From contig NZ_CP014839.1 of the NCBI RefSeq assembly GCF_001931675.1, forward strand, positions 3,410,001-3,474,000: a stretch of 64,000 nt of DNA, in the 5' to 3' direction. This document shows positions 9,152 to 18,062 of this stretch, in pieces. A program made the translations under genes and the position numbers. Every line of letters starts with the position of its first letter. The stretch's first letter is position 1. Origin of the DNA: Pandoraea thiooxydans. GTDB taxonomy: Bacteria > Pseudomonadota > Gammaproteobacteria > Burkholderiales > Burkholderiaceae. The notes beneath the pieces are model-generated. The model had not been told where the DNA came from, did no database searches, and saw only the letters and a program-made list of their open reading frames with translations.

Positions 9152-9847
9152 TCAAACGACGCGGGGATCGACCCGGTCGGCGACCGCGCTCTCGTTCAGC
9201 TCGTCGCGGGCATCGGTCTCGAGGTGGGCGACGTCGCCCCATTGCCCGATGCGGCGATTCTCGCCATCGACCTCGATACCGTTGATGCTGGCATTGAGTA
9301 GCGGATAGGTTCGTGGCGCGTCGAGCGGCAGGCCGACAGCCCACCGGTAGAGGCAGTCGAGCACGCCGCCGTGGGCCACGCAGGCGATGCGCGCGCCGGC
9401 ATGGCGCTCCACCAGTTGCTCCACGCCATCGACGATGCGCCGATAGAAGGCACTCAGCGACTCGCCATCGGGCATCGCGTAATGAATGTCGCGGCTTTGC
9501 CAGCGCGCGTAGGGTTCAGGGTACGCGGCATGTATCTCATCGGCCGTCAGCCCCTCGAACGCGCCATAGGACCGTTCACGCAAACGCCCCGTTTGCATCA
9601 CTGGCAAGCCGCAGACGTCGCCCAGTGGCGCTGCGGTCTGGGCCGCGCGCGACAGGTCGCTGCTGTACAGCACATCGATGCGGTCCGCACCAGCCGCCTG
9701 CTCTTGCTGAAATCGGTAAGCGAGTCGCGCCGCCTGCGCCAGCCCGACCTCGGACAACGGGATATCGAGATGCCCCTGGATGCGCTTGTCGCGATTCCAG
9801 GCGGTCTCGCCATGGCGAATCAGAATCAACGTTGTGGATGCTGGCAT
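9152..9847 (-). CDS. gpmB: Histidine-phosphatase superfamily protein (GpmB-like)
   Basis: The 231-residue protein belongs to the phosphoglycerate-mutase-like histidine phosphatases. LILIRHGETAWN (residues 7-18) contains the phospho-accepting His12 and RHG signature; a second Arg sits in YSSDLSRAAQTA, the acidic residue in RERSYGAFEGLT, and the second catalytic His in CVAHGGVLD. Members with this pattern range from cofactor-dependent mutases to small-molecule phosphatases, so the substrate is not settled; 'gpmB' reflects the usual annotation. I chose the ATG at 9847; the longer frame needs a GTG at 9874. It sits 46 bp upstream of the exoribonuclease gene on the same strand. Confidence 0.85.
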   Translation of the reverse strand: MPASTTLILIRHGETAWNRDKRIQGHLDIPLSEVGLAQAARLAYRFQQEQAAGADRIDVLYSSDLSRAAQTAAPLGDVCGLPVMQTGRLRERSYGAFEGLTADEIHAAYPEPYARWQSRDIHYAMPDGESLSAFYRRIVDGVEQLVERHAGARIACVAHGGVLDCLYRWAVGLPLDAPRTYPLLNASINGIEVDGENRRIGQWGDVAHLETDARDELNESAVADRVDPRVV

Positions 9848-9914
9848 AACGGCAGAAAGTCGTTGGCGCGCCACCGACCGGGTTTGCCCGGACCGGATGG
9901 CGTGTCGGTGAGAG

Positions 9915-10541
9915 TTAAAGCAGGTTGGGATTGAGCGTATAGACGCCGGTCAGGTGAGCCTCGGCCAGCACATGGCCAGCCATTGCCTGGCGCACCTGCG
10001 CGCCGTCGAACCGCCCCTCGACCGGCAAGCGCTCGATATCCAGCGCGTACACGGTAAACACGTAATGATGCAGCAGCGTGTCGTTCCACGGCGGGCAGGG
10101 GCCGTCGTAACCGTAGTAATCGCCGGCCATGTCCGGGTCGTTGGCGAACCATCCGGTGTAATCGTTGATGCCGTGCCGCATATTGTGCAGCGCTTCGGGC
10201 CCGAACTTGCCGTGCGGCGTGATGCCATGACTGTGGCTGGTCGCGGCAATCTCACGAACGTCGGCGGGAATGTCGATCAGCACCCAGTGGAAGAAGTCCA
10301 CGCGCGGCAAATCGGCCGGCACCGTGCGCCCCTCCTGGTTGACGTCGTCGCCCTTGCTGGGCACGTCGACGTCATGACAAATCACAACGAACGATTTGGC
10401 CCCCTCCGGCACATCGTTCCACGCCAGATGCGGGTTCTTGTTCTGTGACAATTTGACGTGCTGTTCCGGGTCAATGACGCCAAACGCGAATTCGCCGGGA
10501 ATCGCGGCATTGTCGGCAAATGAATCACTCCAGATTTTCAT
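9915..10541 (-). CDS. YbhB/YbcL-family Raf-kinase-inhibitor-like (PEBP) protein
   Basis: This 208-residue cytoplasmic protein has the phosphatidylethanolamine-binding-protein fold: NPHLAWNDVPEGAKSFVVIC followed by DVDVPSK, then FFHWVLIDIPA and a GYDGPCPPWND segment that matches the conserved ligand-pocket motif GY.GPCPP. An insertion with NDYTGWFANDPDMAGDYYGY is longer than in E. coli YbhB. Bacterial members have no firmly established function. The start is supported by AGGAG 8 bases before the ATG. A gap of nearly 200 bp to dtd suggests its own promoter, though none is convincing. Confidence 0.88.
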   Translation of the reverse strand: MKIWSDSFADNAAIPGEFAFGVIDPEQHVKLSQNKNPHLAWNDVPEGAKSFVVICHDVDVPSKGDDVNQEGRTVPADLPRVDFFHWVLIDIPADVREIAATSHSHGITPHGKFGPEALHNMRHGINDYTGWFANDPDMAGDYYGYDGPCPPWNDTLLHHYVFTVYALDIERLPVEGRFDGAQVRQAMAGHVLAEAHLTGVYTLNPNLL

Positions 10542-10734
10542 ACGGATCTCCTAAGGGAAAAGAGGGAGAATCGCGGCGCCTTTGCTATGGCAAAAGCGGT
10601 CGATCAGCGCTGACAAACTACGGAAATGGCGGCAGGACACAAGCCGCGACGCACGCGTCGGGCGCCCGGCTTTATCCAGGACACCCCGTATTGTGACGAA
10701 ATTCTTGAGACTTGTCCGGGAACCGCGCGACAAG

Positions 10735-11193
10735 CTAGCCGTCCGAGCGCAACCAGAACGTGACAGGCCCGTCATTGACCAGGGCGACCTGCATATAAGC
10801 ACCGAATTCACCCGTTTGCACGACCGGATGGCGCGCGCATGCCTGCGCGACGAAGTAATCGAACAAGCGTCGCCCCTCGTCTGGGGTTGCCGCGGGAGTG
10901 AAACTCGGTCGCGTGCCGCTGGTGGTATCGGCCGCGAGCGTGAATTGAGGCACCAGCAAAAGCCCGCCGGCCCGACCGGCGCCGTCGATATTCTGCACGC
11001 TCAGGTTCATCTTGCCCTGTGCGTCGGAAAATACGCGATAGGCGAGCAATTTGTTCAGCAATTTGTCGGCCACTGCCTGCGTGTCGCCGCGCTCGGCACA
11101 GACCAGCGCCAGCAGCCCGGGGCCGATTTCGCCGACGGTGCGCCCGTCGACGTCGACCTTGGCCTTCAATACCCGCTGTATCAGTGCAATCAT
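10735..11193 (-). CDS. dtd: D-aminoacyl-tRNA deacylase
   Basis: Dtd hydrolyses D-amino acids (and glycine) wrongly attached to tRNA, protecting translation. The 152-residue product has the family landmarks: [13 protein letters not shown] at the N-terminus, [13 protein letters not shown] near the middle (the SQFTL-type motif with Pro in place of Ser), [10 protein letters not shown], and NDGPVTFWL near the end, which supplies the Gly-cisPro selectivity element. The start overlaps the tyrS stop by 4 bp (ATGA), so it is coupled to tyrosyl-tRNA synthetase. That pairing makes sense, since D-tyrosyl-tRNA(Tyr) is the classic Dtd substrate. Confidence 0.94.
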   Translation of the reverse strand: MIALIQRVLKAKVDVDGRTVGEIGPGLLALVCAERGDTQAVADKLLNKLLAYRVFSDAQGKMNLSVQNIDGAGRAGGLLLVPQFTLAADTTSGTRPSFTPAATPDEGRRLFDYFVAQACARHPVVQTGEFGAYMQVALVNDGPVTFWLRSDG

Positions 11194-12443
11194 GCGTCCG
11201 GCGTCAGCGTCACGCGCGCAAAACGCCGCTTGCCGACCTGCACGACGTAGGTCCCCGCATCGATTTTGAGGCCTTTGTCGGTCACCACGGTGCCATCGAT
11301 GCGCACACCGCCCTGCTCGACATTGCGCAGCGCCTCGGACGTCGACGGCGCCAGTCCAGCCTGCTTGAGCAACTGCCCGACCGCCAGCGGCGCGCCGCCG
11401 AGCGACACCTCGGGGATGTCATCCGGCACACCGCCGCGCGCGCGCAGATTGAAATCTTCCAGCGCGCGCTCGGCGTCGCCAATGGAGTGAAAGCGCGCAA
11501 CGATCTCCTGCGCCAGCAGCACCTTGATATCGCGCGGATTGCGGCCCTGATCGACGTCCCGCTGCATTTGCGCAATTTCCGCCAACGGGCGAAACGACAG
11601 CAACTCGTAATAACGCCACATCAATTCATCGGAGATGCTCATCAATTTGCCGAACATATCAGCCGGCTTCTCGCTGATACCAATGTAGTTGCCCTTGGAT
11701 TTGGACATCTTCTCCACGCCGTCGAGCCCCTCGAGCAGCGGCATGGTAAGAATGCACTGCGGCTCCTGGCCGTACTGCTTCTGCAACTCCCGGCCGACCA
11801 GCAGATTGAACTTCTGATCGGTACCGCCCAGTTCGAGATCGGCCTTGAGCGCGACCGAATCGTAACCCTGCATCAGCGGATACAGAAACTCGTGAATGGC
11901 AATCGGAATGCCGCTTTGAAAGCGCTTGGTGAAGTCCTCGCGCTCGAGCATGCGCGCCATCGTGTAATGCGACGCCAGTTTGATCATGCCGTCGGCGCCA
12001 AGCGCCATCGACCACTCGCTGTTGTAGCGGATTTCCGTTTTGCTGCGATCGAGCACCAGCGCAGCCTGCTCGAAGTAGGTTTTCGCGTTGGTCTCGATTT
12101 GCTCGCGCGTGAGCGGCGGACGAGTACTGTTGCGGCCCGACGGGTCACCGATCAACGAGGTGAAATCGCCGATCAGGAAGATCACGGTGTGGCCAAGATC
12201 CTGCAACTGCCGCATCTTGTTGAGCACGACCGTGTGGCCGATATGAATGTCCGGGGCCGTCGGATCCAGGCCAAGCTTGATGCGCAAAGGTACGCCAGTC
12301 GCTTTGCTGCGGGCCAGCTTTTGCAGAAACTCTTCCTCGACCAGCAATTCGTCGCACCCGCGCTTGGCCACCGCTAATGCGTCACGTGTCGCGTCGGTCA
12401 CCGGGTAGGCCGCAGGTTTTGCCGGTGTGTGTTCAATCGTCAT
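11190..12443 (-). CDS. tyrS: Tyrosyl-tRNA synthetase
   Basis: Class I synthetase that charges tRNA(Tyr). The 417-residue product has [18 protein letters not shown] (HIGH motif, about residues 55-72), the tyrosine-pocket [10 protein letters not shown] and [11 protein letters not shown] (KMSKS loop, about 240-250), followed by a C-terminal S4-like RNA-binding domain ending in [10 protein letters not shown]. The length and the HIGH/KMSKS forms match the TyrRS type common in beta- and gamma-proteobacteria (TyrZ-like). The start is ATG 12443 (MTIEHTPAK); a GTG 15 bp upstream is the alternative. It is divergent from the M23 peptidase gene and overlaps dtd downstream. Confidence 0.95.
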   Translation of the reverse strand: MTIEHTPAKPAAYPVTDATRDALAVAKRGCDELLVEEEFLQKLARSKATGVPLRIKLGLDPTAPDIHIGHTVVLNKMRQLQDLGHTVIFLIGDFTSLIGDPSGRNSTRPPLTREQIETNAKTYFEQAALVLDRSKTEIRYNSEWSMALGADGMIKLASHYTMARMLEREDFTKRFQSGIPIAIHEFLYPLMQGYDSVALKADLELGGTDQKFNLLVGRELQKQYGQEPQCILTMPLLEGLDGVEKMSKSKGNYIGISEKPADMFGKLMSISDELMWRYYELLSFRPLAEIAQMQRDVDQGRNPRDIKVLLAQEIVARFHSIGDAERALEDFNLRARGGVPDDIPEVSLGGAPLAVGQLLKQAGLAPSTSEALRNVEQGGVRIDGTVVTDKGLKIDAGTYVVQVGKRRFARVTLTPDA

Positions 12444-12585
12444 AAAAATCGCCCGCACTGATTTGGGATTTACCTTACCGGCCCCGGCGGCGCCCCTTGT
12501 TACAATGCCGCCTGAACCTCGAGTTCGGGCCGCGCAAGGTGCGCTACCGAACGTTTTCTCTTTGAGTTGCGCAGAATTTTACGTG

Positions 12586-13956
12586 ATGTGGCCAAAACTC
12601 CGTGATTTTTTTGCGCGCGAGCTGCTTATTCTGATCGACCCAACGCACGACCTGCATCGCCGCCGCAAGCGGCAGATCATCAGCGTCGTCGGGTCGGTGT
12701 TGACCCTGGGAATGGTGACCGCGTTCGGCATCGCCCCGATGGTGCCCGACGCCGCCTTGCGCGGGGATCGCGTACAAATGCCCATCGCCTTCCCCGACCT
12801 GACACCGCAGATTCGCCAGATCGACGCGCACGAGCAAACCTTCGTCAGCCAGGCCAGCCTGCAGCGGGGCGATACCGTCGATGGCCTGCTGCAACGCCTG
12901 TCGATCAACGATCCACAGGCCGAGCGGTTCATTCAGGCGGACCGCCACGCTCGGGCGCTGTTTCGCCTGCCGTCGGAGCAGTTGATCAGCGCCGTGACCG
13001 ACGATGCGGGCAAGTTGCTCTCGCTCACGGCGATGCTCTCGTTCGACGCCGAGCAGTCGCGCGAGCTCAAGATCTCCCGCAACGCACAGAACAGGCTGGG
13101 CTCGAGGGTGAATGTGCTGCCCAACGAAACGCAATGGGATATGCGTTCAGGCACCATCGACGATAAGTTTTTCCGCGCCATGGACGACGCCGGCGTACCC
13201 GAGAGCGTCGTGGCGCAAATGGTGCGCATTTTCTCGGGCGTCGTGAATTTTCACAAGGACGTGCGCCGCGGCGACCGCTTCCGGCTGGTATTCGAGAACA
13301 TCCAGCAGCAGGGCCGTACGGTCCGATACGGACGCGTGCTGGCAGTCGAGTTCGTCAATCGCGGCAAGACCTATCAGACCGTCTGGTATGCCGAGCCCGG
13401 CCAGGCATCGAACGGCACCTACTATACCTTCGACGGCAAGCACCTCAGGCAGGCCTTCTTGCGCACCCCGGTCGAATTTTCCCGCCTGACGTCCGGTTTC
13501 GGCACTCGCAACCACCCGCTTTTCCAGGACTGGCGGCAACACAACGGCGTCGACTTCGCCGCGCCGGTCGGCACGCGCGTGTTCGCCGCGGGCGACGGCA
13601 CCGTGAGTTTCGTCGGCCAACAGAATGGCTACGGCAATATCGTCATGATCAAGCATGCCGGCGGCTATTCGACGCGCTATGCCCATCTGTCGGGATTCGC
13701 GCCTGGTGTGCGCGCCGGCCAGCGCGTCGCCCAGGGCGCGGTGATCGGCTTCGTCGGGCAAACTGGCTGGGCTACCGGGCCGCATCTTCACTACGAGTTG
13801 CGCTATCGTGGGCAGCCGCTCAATCCGTTCGCGACGTCGTTCGCCGCCGCCCCGCCGCTGGATGGCAAGCGCCTGGAGCGGTTCAACCTGTACACTACGC
13901 ATTTGCTCAAGCGCATCGATCTCATGCGCACCGTGCACATCGCGCAAATCAGCTGA
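12586..13956 (+). CDS. M23-family (LytM) murein endopeptidase
   Basis: The 456-residue protein starts with a basic cytoplasmic tail (RRRKRQ), one membrane anchor at about residues 28-49, a periplasmic N-terminal region with an OapA/LysM-like segment ([13 protein letters not shown]), a Csd3-like middle, and a C-terminal M23 domain. The zinc ligands are intact: HNGVDFAAP (H...D) and [10 protein letters not shown] (HxH), with GFGTRNHP before them. It should cut peptide cross-links in the cell wall, in contrast to degenerate LytM activators such as EnvC. I start at ATG 12586 (MWPKLRDFF); the frame is open 159 bp further upstream but without conserved sequence. A TACAAT at about 12500-12505 may be a -10. 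anmK follows after 2 bp. Confidence 0.9.
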   Translation: MWPKLRDFFARELLILIDPTHDLHRRRKRQIISVVGSVLTLGMVTAFGIAPMVPDAALRGDRVQMPIAFPDLTPQIRQIDAHEQTFVSQASLQRGDTVDGLLQRLSINDPQAERFIQADRHARALFRLPSEQLISAVTDDAGKLLSLTAMLSFDAEQSRELKISRNAQNRLGSRVNVLPNETQWDMRSGTIDDKFFRAMDDAGVPESVVAQMVRIFSGVVNFHKDVRRGDRFRLVFENIQQQGRTVRYGRVLAVEFVNRGKTYQTVWYAEPGQASNGTYYTFDGKHLRQAFLRTPVEFSRLTSGFGTRNHPLFQDWRQHNGVDFAAPVGTRVFAAGDGTVSFVGQQNGYGNIVMIKHAGGYSTRYAHLSGFAPGVRAGQRVAQGAVIGFVGQTGWATGPHLHYELRYRGQPLNPFATSFAAAPPLDGKRLERFNLYTTHLLKRIDLMRTVHIAQIS

Positions 13957-13958
13957 CC

Positions 13959-15137
13959 ATGCCAAACGCCGACGAGTCTTCTGCCCATCCACCCGCATCG
14001 TCCGACGTCGGGCCCTGGTACATCGGACTCATGTCGGGCACGAGCCTGGACGGCGTCGATGGCATCCTGGTGCGATTCGACGCCCGTACCGGCCGACAGC
14101 AGACCGGCGCCGAAGCCTACGTGCCGTTTCCGGAGACGCTGCGGGCTGAATTGCTGGCGCTACAGGCACCGGACGCGAACGAAATCCATCGAGAAGCGCT
14201 AGCCGCCAATCGGCTGGCGCAACTATACGCCGCGTGCTGCGGCCAGTTGCTTGAGCGAGCACAACTCACCGCGGGACAAATTCGGGCGATCGGGGTGCAC
14301 GGCCAGACGATCCGGCATCGACCGGGGGAATTCGACGGCATTGGTTACACCCGTCAGATCAACCAGCCCGCGCTGCTGGCCGAACTGACCGGGATCGACG
14401 TCGTCGCGGACTTTCGTAGCCGCGATGTCGCCGCCGGCGGCCAGGGGGCTCCGCTGGTGCCGGCCTTTCATGCGTCGGTCTTCGGCAGCCCCAGCGAGAC
14501 CCGGGTTATCTGCAACATCGGCGGCATCAGCAATCTGACGATCCTGCCGGCGGCCAGCGCGGGCGCCGCAGGACACGCCATCGGCTTCGACTGCGGCCCT
14601 GGCAACGCATTGCTCGACGGCTGGGCCATGCAGCACCTCGGCACCCCTTACGATGCGAACGGTCAGTGGGCCGCCACCGGCGAGGTCGCTCCGTCACTGC
14701 TCGCCGACTTGCTGGCCGATCCTTATTTTGTCGCACCGCCGCCCAAGAGCACCGGACGCGACTTGTTCAACGCAACCTGGTTGACCGGCAAATTATCCGC
14801 TTTCGGGGCAGTCGCACCGGCCGACGTGCAAGCCACCCTGCTCGCCCTGACCGTGCGCGGCATCGCTGACGCGACTCGGCGATACGCACCCGATTGCCGC
14901 ACTCTTTTTGTTTGCGGCGGCGGCGCCCACAACACCAGCCTGATGGCGGCGTTGCGGCAAGACCTTGCGCCTTGCGCGATCGACACGACCGGCGCACTCG
15001 GTATTCCACCTCAGCAGGTCGAGGCACTGGCTTTCGCCTGGCTGGCGCAGCGCTGCGTCGAGCGGCAGCCCGGCAATTTGCCGCGGGTCACCGGCGCGTC
15101 GGGCCCGCGTGTGCTGGGCGCCATCTACCCCGCCTAG
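13959..15137 (+). CDS. anmK: Anhydro-N-acetylmuramic acid kinase
   Basis: AnmK opens the 1,6-anhydro ring of anhydroMurNAc and phosphorylates it to MurNAc-6-phosphate in cell-wall recycling. The 392-residue product has the family start signature [20 protein letters not shown] (about 21-40), [20 protein letters not shown] (base and substrate site), [10 protein letters not shown] (ATP) and FVCGGGAHN near residue 315. It begins 2 bp after the M23 endopeptidase stop and surely shares its transcript; one enzyme cuts murein, the other salvages the released sugar. A rho-independent terminator lies beyond its stop, oriented for the facing gene. Confidence 0.94.
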   Translation: MPNADESSAHPPASSDVGPWYIGLMSGTSLDGVDGILVRFDARTGRQQTGAEAYVPFPETLRAELLALQAPDANEIHREALAANRLAQLYAACCGQLLERAQLTAGQIRAIGVHGQTIRHRPGEFDGIGYTRQINQPALLAELTGIDVVADFRSRDVAAGGQGAPLVPAFHASVFGSPSETRVICNIGGISNLTILPAASAGAAGHAIGFDCGPGNALLDGWAMQHLGTPYDANGQWAATGEVAPSLLADLLADPYFVAPPPKSTGRDLFNATWLTGKLSAFGAVAPADVQATLLALTVRGIADATRRYAPDCRTLFVCGGGAHNTSLMAALRQDLAPCAIDTTGALGIPPQQVEALAFAWLAQRCVERQPGNLPRVTGASGPRVLGAIYPA

Positions 15138-15162
15138 TGCGCCGCCTCGATACTCGGCGCCC

Positions 15163-15188
15163 ATAAAAAAAGGACCCCGCGGGGTCCT
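15163..15188 (-). terminator. Rho-independent terminator of erpA
   Basis: A perfect palindrome AGGACCCC-GC-GGGGTCCT (15171-15188) is flanked on its left by a run of A, so minus-strand transcripts from erpA end in a GC-rich hairpin and a U tract. On the plus strand the hairpin lacks a T run, so it should act only weakly on anmK. Confidence 0.85.
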
Positions 15189-15210
15189 CTCGATAGGCCG
15201 ACAGCCGACT

Positions 15211-15576
15211 TCAGACGGAAAACGACGAGCCGCAACCGCATGTCGTCGTGGCTTGCGGATTCTTGATAACGAACTGTGCTCCGTTGATATCTTCCTTGTA
15301 ATCGATTTCCGCGCCGACCAGGTATTGGTAGCTCATCGAATCGATCAGCAACTTCACACCGTTCTTGTCCATCACGGTGTCGTCTTCGTTGATATCCTCG
15401 TCAAAGGTAAAGCCATACTGGAAACCTGAGCAGCCGCCGCCTTGCACGAACACGCGCAGCTTCAGTCCAGGGTTACCTTCTTCGTCGATCAACTGTTTGA
15501 CCTTGTCGGCCGCGCTGTCAGTGAACAGCAGCGGAGCGGGCATGTCGGTTACAGCGGTCTCTGCCAGAGCACTCAT
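15211..15576 (-). CDS. erpA: Iron-sulfur cluster insertion protein ErpA
   Basis: ErpA is an A-type carrier that delivers Fe-S clusters to apoproteins such as isoprenoid enzymes. The 121-residue product has the three conserved cysteines: [11 protein letters not shown] around residue 50 and the C-terminal CGCG of [11 protein letters not shown]. The start is decided by the ribosome-binding site: on the minus strand GGAGA lies 6 bases before the ATG at 15576 ([11 protein letters not shown]), but only 1-2 bases before the in-frame ATG at 15582. The gene is monocistronic, with its own terminator, and lies downstream of rplM-rpsI on the same strand but behind their terminator. Confidence 0.93.
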   Translation of the reverse strand: MSALAETAVTDMPAPLLFTDSAADKVKQLIDEEGNPGLKLRVFVQGGGCSGFQYGFTFDEDINEDDTVMDKNGVKLLIDSMSYQYLVGAEIDYKEDINGAQFVIKNPQATTTCGCGSSFSV

Positions 15577-15706
15577 CAGCATTCTCCAAAAAACGTTTCG
15601 ATCCTATTGTAGGCCTGATTCGAAGATCGTGCAGATACCCCTAAAGAATCAAGGCATTATCGGGATCGGCGGCAAACAGGCAGCCGCACCGCACCGTCGG
15701 GAAAAG

Positions 15707-15731
15707 AAAAAGCCGCACAAGGCGGCTTTTT
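15707..15731 (-). terminator. Terminator after rpsI (bidirectional form)
   Basis: AAAAAGCCGC (15707-15716), a 5-base loop, and GCGGCTTTTT (15722-15731) form a perfect stem with A and T runs on both sides. It lies 25 bp after the rpsI stop in the minus direction and ends the rplM-rpsI transcript. Confidence 0.85.
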
Positions 15732-15755
15732 CCAGGCGAACCAGCGCTCGCGCGA

Positions 15756-16148
15756 TTAACGCTTCGAGAACTGTTTGCGCCGGCGTGCTTTGTGCAGACC
15801 GACTTTCTTACGCTCGACTTCACGCGCATCGCGGGTCACCAGGCCGGCGCCGGACAATGCGGGCTTGAGCGTCGCGTCGTAATCGATCAACGCACGGGTG
15901 ATGCCGTGACGCACCGCGCCGGCTTGACCGGTCTCACCACCACCGGACACGTTGACTTTGATGTCGAACGTGGTGCCGTTGTTGGTCAGTTCGAGCGGCT
16001 GGCGCACGATCATCAGCGAGGTTTCGCGAGCGAAGTATTCGCTGATCGGCTTGCCGTTGACGACGATGTCGCCCTTGCCCGCCTTGATGAAGACGCGGGC
16101 CACGGCGCTTTTGCGGCGGCCGGTGCCGTAGTTCCAATTTCCAATCAT
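15756..16148 (-). CDS. rpsI: Small-subunit ribosomal protein S9
   Basis: The 130-residue protein is a full-length S9: it opens [20 protein letters not shown], has the RQPLELT and [15 protein letters not shown] segments in the middle, and ends with the very basic tail [11 protein letters not shown] that reaches into the decoding centre and touches P-site tRNA. AAGGGG stands 6 bases before the ATG. It follows rplM by 10 bp, the conserved bacterial pair, and the two are co-transcribed. Confidence 0.97.
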   Translation of the reverse strand: MIGNWNYGTGRRKSAVARVFIKAGKGDIVVNGKPISEYFARETSLMIVRQPLELTNNGTTFDIKVNVSGGGETGQAGAVRHGITRALIDYDATLKPALSGAGLVTRDAREVERKKVGLHKARRRKQFSKR

Positions 16149-16158
16149 GGCTGGCCCC

Positions 16159-16587
16159 TTAGATCTCGAGCGACTTCGGTTGTTGCGCTTCGTGCGGATG
16201 ATTGCCGTCGGCGTAAACCTTCAGCTTCTTGATCATCGCATAGCCCAACGGACCTTTCGGCAGCATGCCCTTGACCGCTTTTTCCAGCGCACGGCCCGGG
16301 AAACGCTCTTGCATCTTGCCGAACGTCGTTTCGTAAATACCCCCCGGGTAGCCGGAGTGGCGATAGTATTTCTTGTCGGTGACCTTGGCGCCAGTCACTT
16401 TCAATTTCGCCGCGTTGACGATGATGATGTAATCGCCGGTATCAACGTGCGGGGTGAATTCAGGTTTATGCTTGCCGCGCAAACGGCGTGCCACTTCGCT
16501 GGCGACACGGCCGAGGACTTTGTCCGTCGCGTCAATCACGTACCATTCGCGCTTCACCTCATGCGGCTTTGCGGAAAACGTCTTCAT
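16159..16587 (-). CDS. rplM: Large-subunit ribosomal protein L13
   Basis: The 142-residue L13 starts [20 protein letters not shown], has [20 protein letters not shown] and the YRHSGYPGG segment, and ends [21 protein letters not shown]. It binds 23S rRNA early in 50S assembly. It is first in the rplM-rpsI operon. A near-consensus promoter (see 16690-16718) and a leader of about 97 nt precede it. Confidence 0.97.
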   Translation of the reverse strand: MKTFSAKPHEVKREWYVIDATDKVLGRVASEVARRLRGKHKPEFTPHVDTGDYIIIVNAAKLKVTGAKVTDKKYYRHSGYPGGIYETTFGKMQERFPGRALEKAVKGMLPKGPLGYAMIKKLKVYADGNHPHEAQQPKSLEI

Positions 16588-16684
16588 GATCGATCCAAAT
16601 TTGACCTGCCCAATCTTTTGTCTTCCTGCTTATTGGTTGCTGCAGGCTCTCCCAGTTCTTTTCCGCGGGCATTTCCGGAAAAGC
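16588..16684 (-). promoter_or_regulatory. rplM leader with 5' hairpin (possible autoregulatory leader)
   Basis: From the predicted start site (near 16683) to the rplM ATG the transcript has about 97 untranslated nucleotides. It opens with a perfect 7-bp stem, CTTTTCC against GGAAAAG (complement of 16658-16664 and 16677-16683), with a 12-base loop. Ribosomal-protein operons often carry such leaders for feedback by their own product; whether L13 or S9 binds here is inference. Confidence 0.35.
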
Positions 16685-16689
16685 CGTTG

Positions 16690-16718
16690 ATTATACAGAA
16701 ATTTGCTGCGACAAGGAA
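16690..16718 (-). promoter_or_regulatory. rplM-rpsI promoter
   Basis: On the minus strand a perfect TATAAT (complement of 16690-16695) stands 17 bp from TTCCTT (complement of 16713-16718), a weak -35. The distance to rplM leaves a leader of about 97 nt. Confidence 0.6.
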
Positions 16719-16769
16719 AACAAATGGGGCGCGGCGTGCAATTTCCGTCGGGACTTTGGAAACGGCCAT

Positions 16770-16800
16770 AAAAAAACCCGAACCGCTAAGGGTTCGGGTT
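16770..16800 (-). terminator. Terminator of the small RNA
   Basis: AACCCGAACC (16775-16784) and GGTTCGGGTT (16791-16800) form a perfect 10-bp stem with a 6-base loop. On the minus strand it is followed by seven U residues (A run at 16770-16776). It ends a transcript coming from the right, where no protein gene exists on this strand. Confidence 0.88.
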
Positions 16801-16863
16801 AAATCCACCAAAGGAGGAGGGTGGAGGAGACACCTGCCGATTGCGCTACTGCTGCAATCCATG
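16770..16863 (-). ncRNA. Small RNA candidate with loop-displayed anti-Shine-Dalgarno motif
   Basis: A free-standing minus-strand transcript of about 94 nt is predicted: promoter at 16870-16898, start near 16863, terminator at 16770-16800. Three hairpins are visible. The first (16839-16859) pairs GATTGC with GCAATC around a 9-base loop. The second (16804-16825) pairs TCCACC with GGTGGA around the 10-base loop CTCCTCCTTT. The third is the terminator. A second CTCCTCC (complement of 16823-16829) lies 10 nt before the one in the loop. Both are complementary to Shine-Dalgarno GGAGGAG. The long U tail and the exposed C/U-rich loop fit an Hfq-type trans-acting regulator like the alpha-proteobacterial anti-SD small RNAs. 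I cannot match it to a named Burkholderia sRNA. A short coding frame through it has no ribosome-binding site. Confidence 0.72.
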
Positions 16864-16869
16864 AAAACC

Positions 16870-16898
16870 ATTATAGGCACATCGTTTGTGCAATGCAA
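16870..16898 (-). promoter_or_regulatory. Promoter of the small RNA
   Basis: Minus-strand TTGCAT (complement of 16893-16898), a 17-bp spacer and TATAAT (complement of 16870-16875) form one of the best sigma-70 promoters in the window. Predicted start is near 16863. Confidence 0.75.
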
Positions 16899-16923
16899 GA
16901 AATTTACACTGCGAAACACAAAA

Positions 16924-16934
16924 TCACATTGTGA
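16924..16934. promoter_or_regulatory. Small palindrome upstream of the small-RNA promoter
   Basis: TCACA-T-TGTGA is a perfect 11-bp inverted repeat located 25 bp upstream of the small-RNA -35 box, in an AT-rich stretch (about 16900-17030) with no gene. It could be an activator or repressor site. The half-sites resemble those of CRP/FNR-type proteins but in inverted order, so no regulator is assigned. The rest of 16935-17189 shows nothing beyond a possible TACAAT -10 (17153-17158) for the OsmC gene. Confidence 0.3.
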
Positions 16935-17189
16935 AATTTTGACCGTGCCAAATAAATTTCCCAATGCATTCAAATACTTAGAAAGTAATTTCAGAATCCT
17001 CCACTTATTTTTAGAGTCGTCGCTCTAACCGTCTTGGTGGATCTCGCAGGGAATATGCCGATACCCGCACCTATTGCATCGCAGCATAATGACTGCCAAT
17101 CGTTGCGCTGGTGCGAGCCACGACACGTCCGACCAACATCACAAATCGTCTGTACAATTTTCATTTAAGCAGCAAAATCGGAGCAAGCA

Positions 17190-17612
17190 ATGGAATGCAA
17201 GGTAAGTTGGCTGGGGCAGGACGGCATGGGGTTCGTGGCCGAAACCGGCAGCGGCCATATCGTCGCGATGGATGGCGCGCCGGAGGGCGGCGGGCATAAC
17301 CTGGCCCCGCGTCCGATGGAAATGGTGCTGCTGGGTACGGGCGGCTGCACCGCCTACGACGTCGTCCTGATTCTGAAGAAGAGCCGCCAGGAGGTTCATG
17401 GCTGCAGCGTGGTGCTCAAGGCGGAGCGCGCGAGCGAGGATCCCAAGGTATTTACCAAGATCCATTTTCAATTTACCGTCACGGGCCGGAATCTGAATCC
17501 GGCGACGGTCGAGCGAGCGATCAAGCTGTCTCACGACAAATACTGCTCAGCTTCGATCATGCTGAGCAAGACGGCCGAATTGACTCACGGGTTCGATATC
17601 GTCGACGCCTGA
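17190..17612 (+). CDS. OsmC-family protein
   Basis: The 140-residue protein fits the OsmC/Ohr/YhfA fold. It has two cysteines in the family positions: LLGTGGCTAYDVVLIL (about residue 53) and the later KYCSASIML (about 117), the pair that in relatives reduces organic hydroperoxides. It lacks the long N-terminal segment of Ohr and is closest in length to YhfA-type proteins, whose substrate is unknown. GGAG stands 8 bases before the ATG. It is monocistronic and converges on rnpB. Confidence 0.88.
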   Translation: MECKVSWLGQDGMGFVAETGSGHIVAMDGAPEGGGHNLAPRPMEMVLLGTGGCTAYDVVLILKKSRQEVHGCSVVLKAERASEDPKVFTKIHFQFTVTGRNLNPATVERAIKLSHDKYCSASIMLSKTAELTHGFDIVDA

Positions 17613-17635
17613 GCCCGCGTCGCGCGAGCTTAAAG

Positions 17636-18048
<413 letters not shown>

Positions 18049-18053
18049 GGCGT

Positions 18054-18062
18054 AGTCTAGCA
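18054..18062 (-). promoter_or_regulatory. rnpB extended -10 promoter overlapping the upstream stop codon
   Basis: On the minus strand TGC-TAGACT (complement of 18054-18062) fits an extended -10, with start near 18047-18048, exactly where the RNase P RNA should begin. The TAG of TAGACT is also the stop codon of the DUF3025 gene. No good -35 is seen. Confidence 0.5.

Noticed and set aside
16775-16800. GGTTCGGGTT as a tRNA T-arm
   Set aside because: The 10-bp stem with 6-base loop and U tail is a terminator; no acceptor, D or anticodon arms surround it.
16584-16973. 129-codon minus-strand frame through the small-RNA region
   Set aside because: It crosses a terminator and the rplM promoter, has no Shine-Dalgarno, and the RNA features explain the region better.
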